NCBI RefSeq assembly: GCF_013403985.1
Contig: NZ_JABFDF010000003.1
Span: 124,001 to 188,000 of the forward strand
Source: Winogradskyella ludwigii
GTDB lineage: Bacteria; Bacteroidota; Bacteroidia; Flavobacteriales; Flavobacteriaceae
Length of the DNA stretch: 64,000 bases
Direction: 5' to 3'
The notes under the pieces are model-generated. The model made no database searches, was not told where the DNA came from, and saw only the letters and a program-made list of their open reading frames with translations. Shown piece by piece: positions 56,377 through 64,000 of the stretch; position 1 is the stretch's first letter; each line of letters begins with the position of its first letter. The position numbers and the translations under genes were made by a program.

Positions 56377-56600
56377 AAATAAGTAATACCAAATGAATTA
56401 TAAAATGAGACTAAAATAATTTGGATTATAGCGTTCACAGACGACTAATAAAATCTAAGCATAGCCATAAGTCTACGGTTCTATTTTATTATGAAGTATG
56501 TGAGTGATAGAAGCAAATTATTAGGCTTATTTTATGGTTTATTTGGTATAATCGCAACTAATGTAATTTTTGATAAAACTTTTTTAAATAAACTAATTTT

Positions 56601-59600
56601 ATGATGAGAAACACAACACTACTTTTATTATTCAGCATTCTTTTTTTACCACAAATAAATGGTCAAGAGATAATTAAACCAAATATTGTTTTTATTTATG
56701 CAGATGATCTAGGCTGGCAGGACACCCAGTTAAATGATGTTGGAGATGTTGTTCCTTGGGAAACACCTAATATGTTAGCATTGGCTGAGGATGGAGCTAA
56801 TTTTTCACAAGCCTATGCTTCTGCACCAACTTGTGCACCGTCAAGAGGAGGTACAATGAGTGGTAGAATGCCTCTTAAAACCAAAATGACTCATGTCGCA
56901 GGAGGGCAAATACCTAAAGTTAAACTTTCAAATAAAACTATAGAGTCATATTATCCTGGTAGATTACAACTAGATGAAGTTACCATAGCTGAAGCATTAA
57001 ATCCTTTAGGATATGTATCTGGTCATGTTGGTAAATGGCATATGGCAGCTAATCACAATATTTATCCAGAAGCTGTAGACCAAGGGTTTGATTATCAGGA
57101 TACTGATAGAGGAATTACGCGATCCATGGGAGACCGATCAGTGGACTTTGCTACAGATGCTGTAGATGATCCTTATCGATTAGATGCAGATGGAAGACCT
57201 TATGATGCTGTAACAGAACTAGCATTGGATTTTATGGATGATAACAAAGAGGAACCCTTTTTTCTATACATGGCTCATTGGTTAGTTCACTCACCAATAC
57301 AAACAAGAGATTTAGCATTACTAGAATATTATTGTGATAAATTAGGAATTCCTGTGCCTACAACCGATGCAAATATTACGACTTCAGGCCAAACAAATCC
57401 CTATTACGGAGCGATGATTGCGAGTTTAGATTGGAGTTTAGGGAGAGTAGTAGATTATTTAAAAGTTACTGATGATCCAAGAAATCCAGGGATGAAATTA
57501 TTTGATACAACGTATATCATATTTGCTTCAGATAATGGAGGTGCAGAAAATCATGGGTCAGAAATTATTACAGATAACTTTCCTTTAGATTTAGGGAAAA
57601 CACACACCAAAGAAGGCGGTTTGCGTACGCCATTTGTTATAACTGGACCTGGTATTGTAGAAAATCAAGTATATGATAACATAGTTTCTCATTTAGATTT
57701 TTATCCTACAATTATGGAGGTTACTGGAGCAGATGCCGTTCTTGATGCCAATGTTCTGAACAATTTAGATGGTGTAAGTTTATTTCCTTTTTTAAGTGGC
57801 ACTGAAGCAGAAATAAAAAATAGTGACAATACTGAAAGAACAGATCTTTTTTGGCATTACCCACATGGACAAGATGAAAGAGCATCTTCAGCAATTAGAA
57901 GTGGAAATTATAAATTGTATAAAATCTATGATAACGGAGATTATTATAAAGCTTACCAATTATATAATACCGATGGATCAGACAATGATATAGAAGAGAT
58001 GGTGGATGTTATAGATACGATGGATACATCTCTTAAAAATGAAATGATCTTAAAACTAGAGACGCTTTTAGCTGAAAACGATACAAGAATACCACATTTT
58101 AATCCAGATTATAATGGTGATCCATTAGTTAATCAAGATATTGTTCCGTCTGTTACTTCAACAGTTTATGATCATGATACAGATGTAGCCACAGCAACTC
58201 TTACTATTAATGCTGGAGATGCAATTATTGAAACGGCTTATTTGCTTTATAGAATAGAGGCTGTAGATTCATCAGAAGAAGAATGGTTTGAGCTTCCTGC
58301 TACTATAAATGGTAACGTGATTACAGCCGATGTGCCAGAAGTAGCTACAGGAATTGTATTTACGTTAATAGATGAAAATAATTTTGTGGTTATAACGGAT
58401 GACATCTCAACAGTTATTGATCCTATAGATGGAACTTATACTAATGCAGTTGATCTTGGAGATGAAACATGGGATACAGCAACTAACTGGACAAATAGCA
58501 TAATAGCGAATGAAACTGGTATAGCAACTCTTGAAAGAACTATAGACTTAGAAACCAATAGTTATACTGTTGGTCAACTTCAAATAACAGGTAATAGTAA
58601 TACCAAAACATTTTCTAATGGTACACTAATTCTAAATGGTACTACGTCTTTAAATCCTGATCAAATTATAAGGAATCGGTCTAATAAAGCCATCACCATT
58701 ACATGTAATGTAACAGTAGATGTTGATGATAAAGAAATTCATATTAGAGAAAATGCTACCACACAACTTATTTTTAATACTGGTACATTTGCATTAGGTA
58801 GCAATACGATTAATGTAGATAATAAAAGTACTGCCACTACTACTATTCCTGTGGAATTTAATGGAGCTGTAACAGGTGATTCAAGTAGTCGTATTAACAT
58901 CATAAATCAAGATGTGTCTTTAGGAGCTTCATCTGATTTTTCAGGTTTTACTGGCAGTATAACTTTTGGAGGTACTAATGGTGTGTTAACCGTAAATGGT
59001 GTAAATACTATTGAAGGTTCAATTGGAGTATTAGCTGCATCAGATGGTAATTCTATTATAGAATTTAATGCTAGCCAAAACGGTTTAGCTAATCTTTCAG
59101 TAGATACACAGGCATTGGCATTAGATTTTGATGCTGCAGCAACCGCTGTAGAATTTGCAGGATATACGACATCAACTACAGAAGGCGTTGTAGACTTACA
59201 AAATTATGTATCTGGTTCTCTTAGAATAGGAACCAATGCTACTACTATTTCTCAAACCATATTAAATACTTGGCTTATTGATGGTGTAGAACCTGCAGAT
59301 GGTACACTTGTACAAGATGCATCTGGATATATTAATGTACAAACATCTGTACAAAATATTAGAACTTTTTTAGAAGCAGCACCTAATGGAGAATGGCAAA
59401 CTACTACTAATTGGGACACTGGTACATTACCATTAACAACCGACCAAGCATTAATATTATATGCTGGTGATTTAACTTTAGATCAGGATCGTACAATAGG
59501 AAATCTTAAATTTCAAACAAATACAGCTAGGTCTTTTCTTGATGCTGGTTCGACTATATTAACTGTTGATACTCAGTTGGCGTCGAATTCGCGTTTAATT

Positions 59601-61976
59601 GATAATTCTACCAGTAAAGCAATTACCATTTACCCTAGTATAAACTTTACGACTTCTGGGATTATTTATAATAGAAATAAAACTGGTAATCAACTTACTT
59701 TTACAGGTGGTACAATTTATATAAATTCTAATACAATTACTACCGATAGTCGATCGACAAATTCAAGTAATCAATACATAGTGTTTAATGGACCTGTAGT
59801 CGGAGATGGTATAATCAATGTAGATGATTCACAAGCTGCTGGTGCAACACAAGGAATTTCTTTAGGTGCTGATTCAGATTTTTCAACATTTACAGGTACA
59901 ATTAATGCTAAAAATAATCCAATTGTTTCGTCTACAACGAATGCATTTGGTAGTGCTTTAACTTTAGACGGTATAGCTTCATTTGAAATTAATGTTGCAA
60001 GTACTTTTACAGGTTCAATTTCAAGATTAGCTACAACTGCTGGCGCTGCAACTGTAACATTTAATGCAAACCAAAGCATGGGTGCTCTTACAGTAGATAC
60101 ACAGCCATTAGCAATAGATTTTGATGCTGCAGCAACAGCTGTAGAATTTTCGGGATATACGACATCAACTACAGAAGGTGTTATAGACTTACAAAATTAT
60201 ACAGCAGGTATTCTTAGAATAGGAATAGATAATACTGGAATTTCCCAAACCATTTTAGATACTTGGCTTATTGATGGCTTAGAACCTGCAGATGGTACGC
60301 TTGTACAAGATGCATCTGGATTTATTATATTTCCAACGACGTTTACGTCAACCAATGGTCAGAGTCTTAATTGGGAAGATGGATCTTCTTGGGCAGGAGG
60401 AATTGCTCCTACAGATCCTACTGAAAATGTAATAATACATGGTTGGATTACCATAAACTCAGACGTCACTGTAAATAATATAACTATTGTAAATGCTGAT
60501 GGCGCAAGTACTTTAGAAGAAAGAGTAGTTGTAGGACCAGGACATTCTCTTACTGTAGAAGGTAATGCAGTGACAAGAGGTCAAATTTTTGCATCCTCTA
60601 ATTCTACTAGTTATGGTAGTTTAATTTTTAAGGGAGTTGTAGATGGTCAAATTAGACTGCAAAGATTTGTAAACGGAGTAGCAAATGGCAACGACCTAAT
60701 AGCGTCTCCTGTCACTGAAACTTTTGCTTTTTTTGCTGGTGATAGTCCTAATCTTTTGGAAAACCCTAGTAATACTACAGAAAAGGCATTTGGCCCTTTT
60801 GATAATACTACTGGTGCATTTGTAAACTGGGATACGGTAAATGATGGAGGAACAAATATCGTTCCTGGTCAAGGTTATAGAGCAGCTTCTAGTAGTGGAG
60901 ATTTCGTTACATTTAGAGCTGAGCCAGAATCACCAGCAGTCGATGTACCTGTTTCTATTACAGATGGTGGTGACGCTACTTATGGACTATGGAATTTAAT
61001 CGGAAACCCTTTTCCATCATATTTAGATTTTGGTGCCTTTTGGACTGAAAATTCAGGCGTACTAAATGGTGGAGGAGGAGTCTACCAAGCGATTTATGGT
61101 TATGATGCTGATGATTCTGATGGTAGTAATTATACGATTTGGAATGGATTTAATACGACAGATAAAATAACACCTGGTCAAGGTTTCTTTGTTAGAACTA
61201 TATCTGGTGGAACCGTAACTTTTAAACCAGAAATGAGAACTGTTGGTTCTTCTGATGATTTTATAGCTGGTAGATCATCGACAACTGGTTTTGTTTTATC
61301 GGAGTTGTTTTTATCTAACGGATCATCTACTTATAATACAAAAATATATTTTGCTGAGGATAAAACAAAAGGGCTAGATCCAGGATACGATGCAGCAGAT
61401 TTTACAGGTGCTACTAATGGTATTTATACCAATCTAGTAGAAGATAATGAAGGTGTAGAATTTGCTATTCAGGCCTTGCCTTATAATGATTTTAATGATG
61501 TTGTAGTGCCACTTGGTGTTAATAGTGATGCAGGTATACAATTAACTATTGGTTTAGATGCAACAACTGGCACTATTCCTTCAAATATTAATGTTTATCT
61601 TGAAGATAATGTAGCCAATACATGGACATTATTAAATAGTAGTGATTATGTGTTTACACCATCTGCTTCCATAAATGGAACGGGACGTTTCTATGTGCAT
61701 TACTCATCTACAACATTAACAATAAAGGATGATTTGTTAAACGGATTAAACATTTATACCGAACAATCATCAAAAACAGTAGTTGTTAAAGGAAAATTAA
61801 CCAATGATACTACAGCTGTAATTTATGATGTACAAGGTAGAAAAGTATTACAACAAGAATTAGATAGTGCTCATACAACAAACACAATTAATGTGAATGC
61901 TTTAACTACCGGAATTTATATTGTTCAGCTAGAAAATAATTCACAAGTTAGAACTCAAAAGGTTATCTTAAATTAA
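56601..61976 (+). CDS. Giant 1791 aa T9SS-secreted S1 sulfatase with beta-rich repeat region
   Basis: The signal peptide ends near QINGQ. Residues about 25-500 are an S1 sulfatase: YADDLGWQDTQLNDVGDVVPWETPNM, the CAPSRGGTMSGRM signature (Cys78), VGKWHMAANH, FLYMAHWLVHSPIQT and FASDNGGAENHGSEIITDNFPLDLGK. A beta domain runs to about 610. The next ~640 residues are beta-helix-like units with two clear copies of an ~80 aa repeat (residues 834-911 and 1165-1242, starting VDTQ-A/P-LA) plus ATNW/TTNW/GQSLNW starting units. Residues about 1216-1791 match the partial gene at 2-1762 and finish with a T9SS sorting domain (EQSSKTVVVKGKLTND...VRTQKVILN). Most S1 sulfatases are ~450-600 aa, so this is about three times the usual size. 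It probably acts on intact polymer at the cell surface. Confidence 0.88.
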   Translation: MMRNTTLLLLFSILFLPQINGQEIIKPNIVFIYADDLGWQDTQLNDVGDVVPWETPNMLALAEDGANFSQAYASAPTCAPSRGGTMSGRMPLKTKMTHVAGGQIPKVKLSNKTIESYYPGRLQLDEVTIAEALNPLGYVSGHVGKWHMAANHNIYPEAVDQGFDYQDTDRGITRSMGDRSVDFATDAVDDPYRLDADGRPYDAVTELALDFMDDNKEEPFFLYMAHWLVHSPIQTRDLALLEYYCDKLGIPVPTTDANITTSGQTNPYYGAMIASLDWSLGRVVDYLKVTDDPRNPGMKLFDTTYIIFASDNGGAENHGSEIITDNFPLDLGKTHTKEGGLRTPFVITGPGIVENQVYDNIVSHLDFYPTIMEVTGADAVLDANVLNNLDGVSLFPFLSGTEAEIKNSDNTERTDLFWHYPHGQDERASSAIRSGNYKLYKIYDNGDYYKAYQLYNTDGSDNDIEEMVDVIDTMDTSLKNEMILKLETLLAENDTRIPHFNPDYNGDPLVNQDIVPSVTSTVYDHDTDVATATLTINAGDAIIETAYLLYRIEAVDSSEEEWFELPATINGNVITADVPEVATGIVFTLIDENNFVVITDDISTVIDPIDGTYTNAVDLGDETWDTATNWTNSIIANETGIATLERTIDLETNSYTVGQLQITGNSNTKTFSNGTLILNGTTSLNPDQIIRNRSNKAITITCNVTVDVDDKEIHIRENATTQLIFNTGTFALGSNTINVDNKSTATTTIPVEFNGAVTGDSSSRINIINQDVSLGASSDFSGFTGSITFGGTNGVLTVNGVNTIEGSIGVLAASDGNSIIEFNASQNGLANLSVDTQALALDFDAAATAVEFAGYTTSTTEGVVDLQNYVSGSLRIGTNATTISQTILNTWLIDGVEPADGTLVQDASGYINVQTSVQNIRTFLEAAPNGEWQTTTNWDTGTLPLTTDQALILYAGDLTLDQDRTIGNLKFQTNTARSFLDAGSTILTVDTQLASNSRLIDNSTSKAITIYPSINFTTSGIIYNRNKTGNQLTFTGGTIYINSNTITTDSRSTNSSNQYIVFNGPVVGDGIINVDDSQAAGATQGISLGADSDFSTFTGTINAKNNPIVSSTTNAFGSALTLDGIASFEINVASTFTGSISRLATTAGAATVTFNANQSMGALTVDTQPLAIDFDAAATAVEFSGYTTSTTEGVIDLQNYTAGILRIGIDNTGISQTILDTWLIDGLEPADGTLVQDASGFIIFPTTFTSTNGQSLNWEDGSSWAGGIAPTDPTENVIIHGWITINSDVTVNNITIVNADGASTLEERVVVGPGHSLTVEGNAVTRGQIFASSNSTSYGSLIFKGVVDGQIRLQRFVNGVANGNDLIASPVTETFAFFAGDSPNLLENPSNTTEKAFGPFDNTTGAFVNWDTVNDGGTNIVPGQGYRAASSSGDFVTFRAEPESPAVDVPVSITDGGDATYGLWNLIGNPFPSYLDFGAFWTENSGVLNGGGGVYQAIYGYDADDSDGSNYTIWNGFNTTDKITPGQGFFVRTISGGTVTFKPEMRTVGSSDDFIAGRSSTTGFVLSELFLSNGSSTYNTKIYFAEDKTKGLDPGYDAADFTGATNGIYTNLVEDNEGVEFAIQALPYNDFNDVVVPLGVNSDAGIQLTIGLDATTGTIPSNINVYLEDNVANTWTLLNSSDYVFTPSASINGTGRFYVHYSSTTLTIKDDLLNGLNIYTEQSSKTVVVKGKLTNDTTAVIYDVQGRKVLQQELDSAHTTNTINVNALTTGIYIVQLENNSQVRTQKVILN
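59100..59334 (+). repeat. Direct repeat copy A inside the giant sulfatase gene
   Basis: This 235-base unit encodes VDTQALALDFDAAATAV...LVQDASGY. It has the same length and nearly the same sequence as copy B at 60093-60327. The end of a third copy is seen at about 20-112 in the partial gene at the left window edge. Confidence 0.8.
60093..60327 (+). repeat. Direct repeat copy B inside the giant sulfatase gene
   Basis: This 235-base unit encodes VDTQPLAIDFDAAATAV...LVQDASGF. It lies 993 bases after copy A in the same frame, so the repeated unit is in-frame with respect to the protein and probably reflects a duplicated structural module. Confidence 0.8.
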
Positions 61977-61981
61977 CTATA

Positions 61982-62070
61982 GAAATATCAGGTTTAAAAA
62001 GAGGTTTATACTTTTTAGAAGTGATTAATCTAATGTAAGTAAAGCAACTTTAAAATTGTTAAAGGAATAA
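61982..62070 (+). pseudogene. Frameshifted remnant of a T9SS C-terminal sorting domain
   Basis: Just past the giant sulfatase stop, one frame reads EISGLKRGLYFLEVINLM and then a stop. A second frame, offset by 2 bases, continues SKATLKLLKE and then a stop. Joined, these look like the last ~30 residues of a T9SS sorting domain (ISxLxxGxYFLEV...K-KLLKE) of a type different from the one used by the upstream gene. It has no start codon and a frame break, so it is a relic, probably of a former C-terminus lost when the present one was acquired. Confidence 0.55.
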
Positions 62071-62097
62071 GATAGACGTGCTACAACGATTAGATAT

Positions 62098-64000
62098 CTA
62101 ACTTTTTTGTTTCTGACGGCTACCTAATCTATAGGTGTAACTCAATATGATGTAGCGTCCTAAACTTTCTGATGTGGTTTCTTCAAAATAGTTGGTGGTG
62201 CTTCGTCTTTCAAAATCTACATTTCTATCTAACAGATCTATTAAAACCAGTTTAAGACTATTATGGCTATTTCCTATATTGTAAGAAATAGCCATATTCC
62301 ATATAGGAAGCTGAAGGTTACTATCAAATTGATTATCTGAAAAAGCGAAATAATCAAATTGCGTATTAAAATTCAGTTTTTCTGTGAAATCATAATCCAC
62401 GGCAGCATAATAATGTTGCTTTTTATACCTTCGATTAAGATCTTTTTCTATAGAAAATGAGGTGTTATTAACACTGTAATTGGTTCCAAGCTTTAAATCT
62501 ATAACATTCTTGTTTGCGTTCTCTATTGACAAACCCATTAGAATATCTTTTGAAACCACATCGTTAAGTTGAAGGTTAATTAATGATGTGGAAGAATTAT
62601 AAAAACTACTGTTCTTTATAGCATAGCGAATTCCTAGGCCCTTTATTTTTTTGCTAAAATTAAAAAAGGCGGAAAACCGTTTTCGCTCTCCACTATTGAT
62701 ATAACTTCTTGTTTTAACAAAGTCATCATCAATAGCAATGTTTTGTATAATAGCATCTCTAGAAAACTGATATTTAATTCTACTTGTAAAATTTAGCGAT
62801 GATTTGTAGTTGTATATATTAGCTATTAAAGAGAAATCGTCAGTTTTTTCTGTTTTCAAATTAGGATTTCCTTTTCTTATAAAAAACGGATTTAAATCAT
62901 TGATAACTGTTGAGCTTTCTGCAGTGCGAGGGCTGCGTATTTTTCGGTTATAGACCAATCTGTATTTTACACCATTTTTAGGTTTGTATTGCAGTGTAGA
63001 AAATGGATTTAAGTAAAATTGATTGCTATTAAAAGGATCTTCTGTAATGACACCAAAAGATCTATCGAGCTCTTGAAGTTCAACTCCAGCAAAAATGTTC
63101 AGTTTTTTGGTGCTGTAATTGTATGCCAATCGGTTTTGGTAACTGCCTTCTCTGTTGTTGTATTTGTAAGTAAAGAGCTCTTCGGCATTATCATTCGTTA
63201 TTGTGGTTTTAAGTTGGTATATGTCTTCATTTTGATTTAAAACTTTTAAAAAGGATTGAAATTTAAAATAATGATTATTACCTAAAGGTTCTGTGTATTT
63301 AAAATTGAAATTGTATAAGCCGTTATTAAACGTTTCGTCTCGTAGCGCAAAAATCTCAGTATTTGTAGGGTTGTCACTATCTATATTTCTGGTCACAAAG
63401 GTGGTTTGTTCATTATCCTTTGCTTGTTCGCTTATATTGGTGTTAAACCCAACACTAAAGCTACGACCAGCTTTAGCTAATTTCTGATAGAAGTTAATAT
63501 TAAAATATAATGATTTTTTAGTGTTATTATTACTGTAGTTTTGACTATTTGAAGTTACTAAATCACCATCTTCAGTATAATAAAATCCGTCTCTAACTGA
63601 ATTTTGTATCACCTCATCCGAATTTAAACGCCCTTTAATGGTTAGGCTATTTGTACGATTTGATTTGTTTATGTAATTAAAATTGAAATTGTGATTTTTT
63701 GAAACCTTGTCAAAATTATTATCTGCTTCGTAATCAAAGTTATTGGTATTTGAAAACGAAATTCTTTTGGAGAAGGACGTTCCTCTGTTGTCCGAGAGAT
63801 TGTAAAAATAGTCGGCATTAAGAGATTTTTTCTTTTTAAACTCATGTCCAATATTTATGCCGCTTACTCCCGTTTTTAAATAACCACTTAAGCTTTTTGT
63901 TTTTTTTGAATTGGAATTGTCATCATCAGATTCATCAGCAATGCCATCAGCATTTTCTAGAAATCCTTGAATGTTAGATCCCGTAATATTGATGTTGTTG
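62098..64000 (-). CDS. Outer-membrane beta-barrel receptor, C-terminal part (5' end outside window)
   Basis: The minus-strand frame is open from the stop at 62098 to the window end, about 634 codons, so the GTG at 63612 is not a real start. The protein is rich in alternating aromatic strands (NADYFYNLSDNRG, NFNFNYINKSNRTNSLTIKGRLNS, YRLVYNRKIRSPRTAESSTVINDLNPFFIRKGNPNLKTEKTDDFSL, RYIILSYTYRLG). It resembles the outer_membrane-beta-barrel (OMP_b-brl_3) TonB-linked receptors of Bacteroidota. The RxPxxxE-like and GNPNLKTEKTD blocks are typical of TonB-dependent receptor barrels. It lacks the expected terminal Phe, ending in the basic RQKQKS. It is convergent with the giant sulfatase and may not belong to the PUL. 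Confidence 0.8.
   Translation of the reverse strand, partial: NNINITGSNIQGFLENADGIADESDDDNSNSKKTKSLSGYLKTGVSGINIGHEFKKKKSLNADYFYNLSDNRGTSFSKRISFSNTNNFDYEADNNFDKVSKNHNFNFNYINKSNRTNSLTIKGRLNSDEVIQNSVRDGFYYTEDGDLVTSNSQNYSNNNTKKSLYFNINFYQKLAKAGRSFSVGFNTNISEQAKDNEQTTFVTRNIDSDNPTNTEIFALRDETFNNGLYNFNFKYTEPLGNNHYFKFQSFLKVLNQNEDIYQLKTTITNDNAEELFTYKYNNREGSYQNRLAYNYSTKKLNIFAGVELQELDRSFGVITEDPFNSNQFYLNPFSTLQYKPKNGVKYRLVYNRKIRSPRTAESSTVINDLNPFFIRKGNPNLKTEKTDDFSLIANIYNYKSSLNFTSRIKYQFSRDAIIQNIAIDDDFVKTRSYINSGERKRFSAFFNFSKKIKGLGIRYAIKNSSFYNSSTSLINLQLNDVVSKDILMGLSIENANKNVIDLKLGTNYSVNNTSFSIEKDLNRRYKKQHYYAAVDYDFTEKLNFNTQFDYFAFSDNQFDSNLQLPIWNMAISYNIGNSHNSLKLVLIDLLDRNVDFERRSTTNYFEETTSESLGRYIILSYTYRLGSRQKQKS

Noticed and set aside
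56446..56491. 9-base inverted repeat TAATAAAAT...ATTTTATTA in the gap before the giant sulfatase, considered as a terminator or mobile-element end.
   Set aside because: The loop is 28 bases, there is no T tract and no flanking duplication, and AT-rich DNA gives such matches by chance.
63610..63612. GTG at 63612 as the start of the outer-membrane receptor.
   Set aside because: The same frame continues without a stop to the window end and encodes more beta-barrel sequence with no signal peptide near this codon.

Overview
The window is AT-rich DNA that fits a marine member of the Bacteroidota, most likely a flavobacterium. Supporting signs are many lipobox or Sec signal peptides, several type IX secretion (T9SS) C-terminal sorting domains, a TonB-dependent transporter with a carboxypeptidase-regulatory-like N-terminus, and very short intergenic gaps without Shine-Dalgarno sequences. 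Almost the whole window is one very large polysaccharide utilisation locus (PUL). It encodes 14 complete Cys-type S1 sulfatases and an exported formylglycine-generating-type sulfatase maturase with both active-site cysteines. It also encodes three GH29-type alpha-L-fucosidases, one GH95-type alpha-L-fucosidase, two GH141-like beta-helix enzymes, a GH43/GH117-like propeller enzyme, three related ~385-398 aa putative TIM-barrel hydrolases, an acetyl-esterase-like enzyme and a candidate endo-acting T9SS enzyme. The combination of fucosidases and sulfatases points to a heavily sulfated, probably acetylated, fucose-rich polysaccharide such as an algal fucoidan. The substrate is inferred, not shown.

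Layout. 1-1762: C-terminal part of a T9SS protein whose start lies outside the window. 2082-3191: the maturase. 3302-14339 (minus strand): an operon that starts with the TonB-dependent transporter and continues with a GH29, a putative TIM-barrel hydrolase and three sulfatases. 14556-34822 (plus strand, divergent): a long operon of 13 genes holding two GH29s, two putative TIM-barrel hydrolases, seven sulfatases, an uncharacterised DUF6786-like protein and an esterase. 34924-36075 (minus): a nucleotidyltransferase/GHMP-kinase fusion. 36560-47941 (minus): sulfatase, GH141-like, propeller, GH141-like and then a T9SS Asp-box propeller protein. 48268-54049 (plus, divergent): GH95 and two sulfatases. 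54424-61976 (plus): a T9SS CBM-plus-TIM-barrel candidate and an exceptionally large 1791 aa T9SS sulfatase. 62098-64000 (minus): part of an outer-membrane beta-barrel receptor, cut by the window end.

Proposed division of labour: T9SS-exported enzymes act on the polymer at or outside the cell surface, the TonB-dependent transporter imports oligosaccharides, and periplasmic or lipoprotein-anchored sulfatases, fucosidases and the esterase strip and trim them. The maturase would activate the sulfatases by converting the Cys of C-x-P-S/T-R to formylglycine. No SusD-like protein, no recognisable transcriptional regulator, no rRNA or tRNA, no CRISPR array and no insertion sequence were seen.

The locus shows signs of recent rearrangement. 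There are adjacent near-duplicate sulfatases, a second copy of the large T9SS C-terminal module at the left edge, a decayed copy of the GH141 3' end at 36420-36536, and a frameshifted leftover T9SS sorting domain at 61982-62070.
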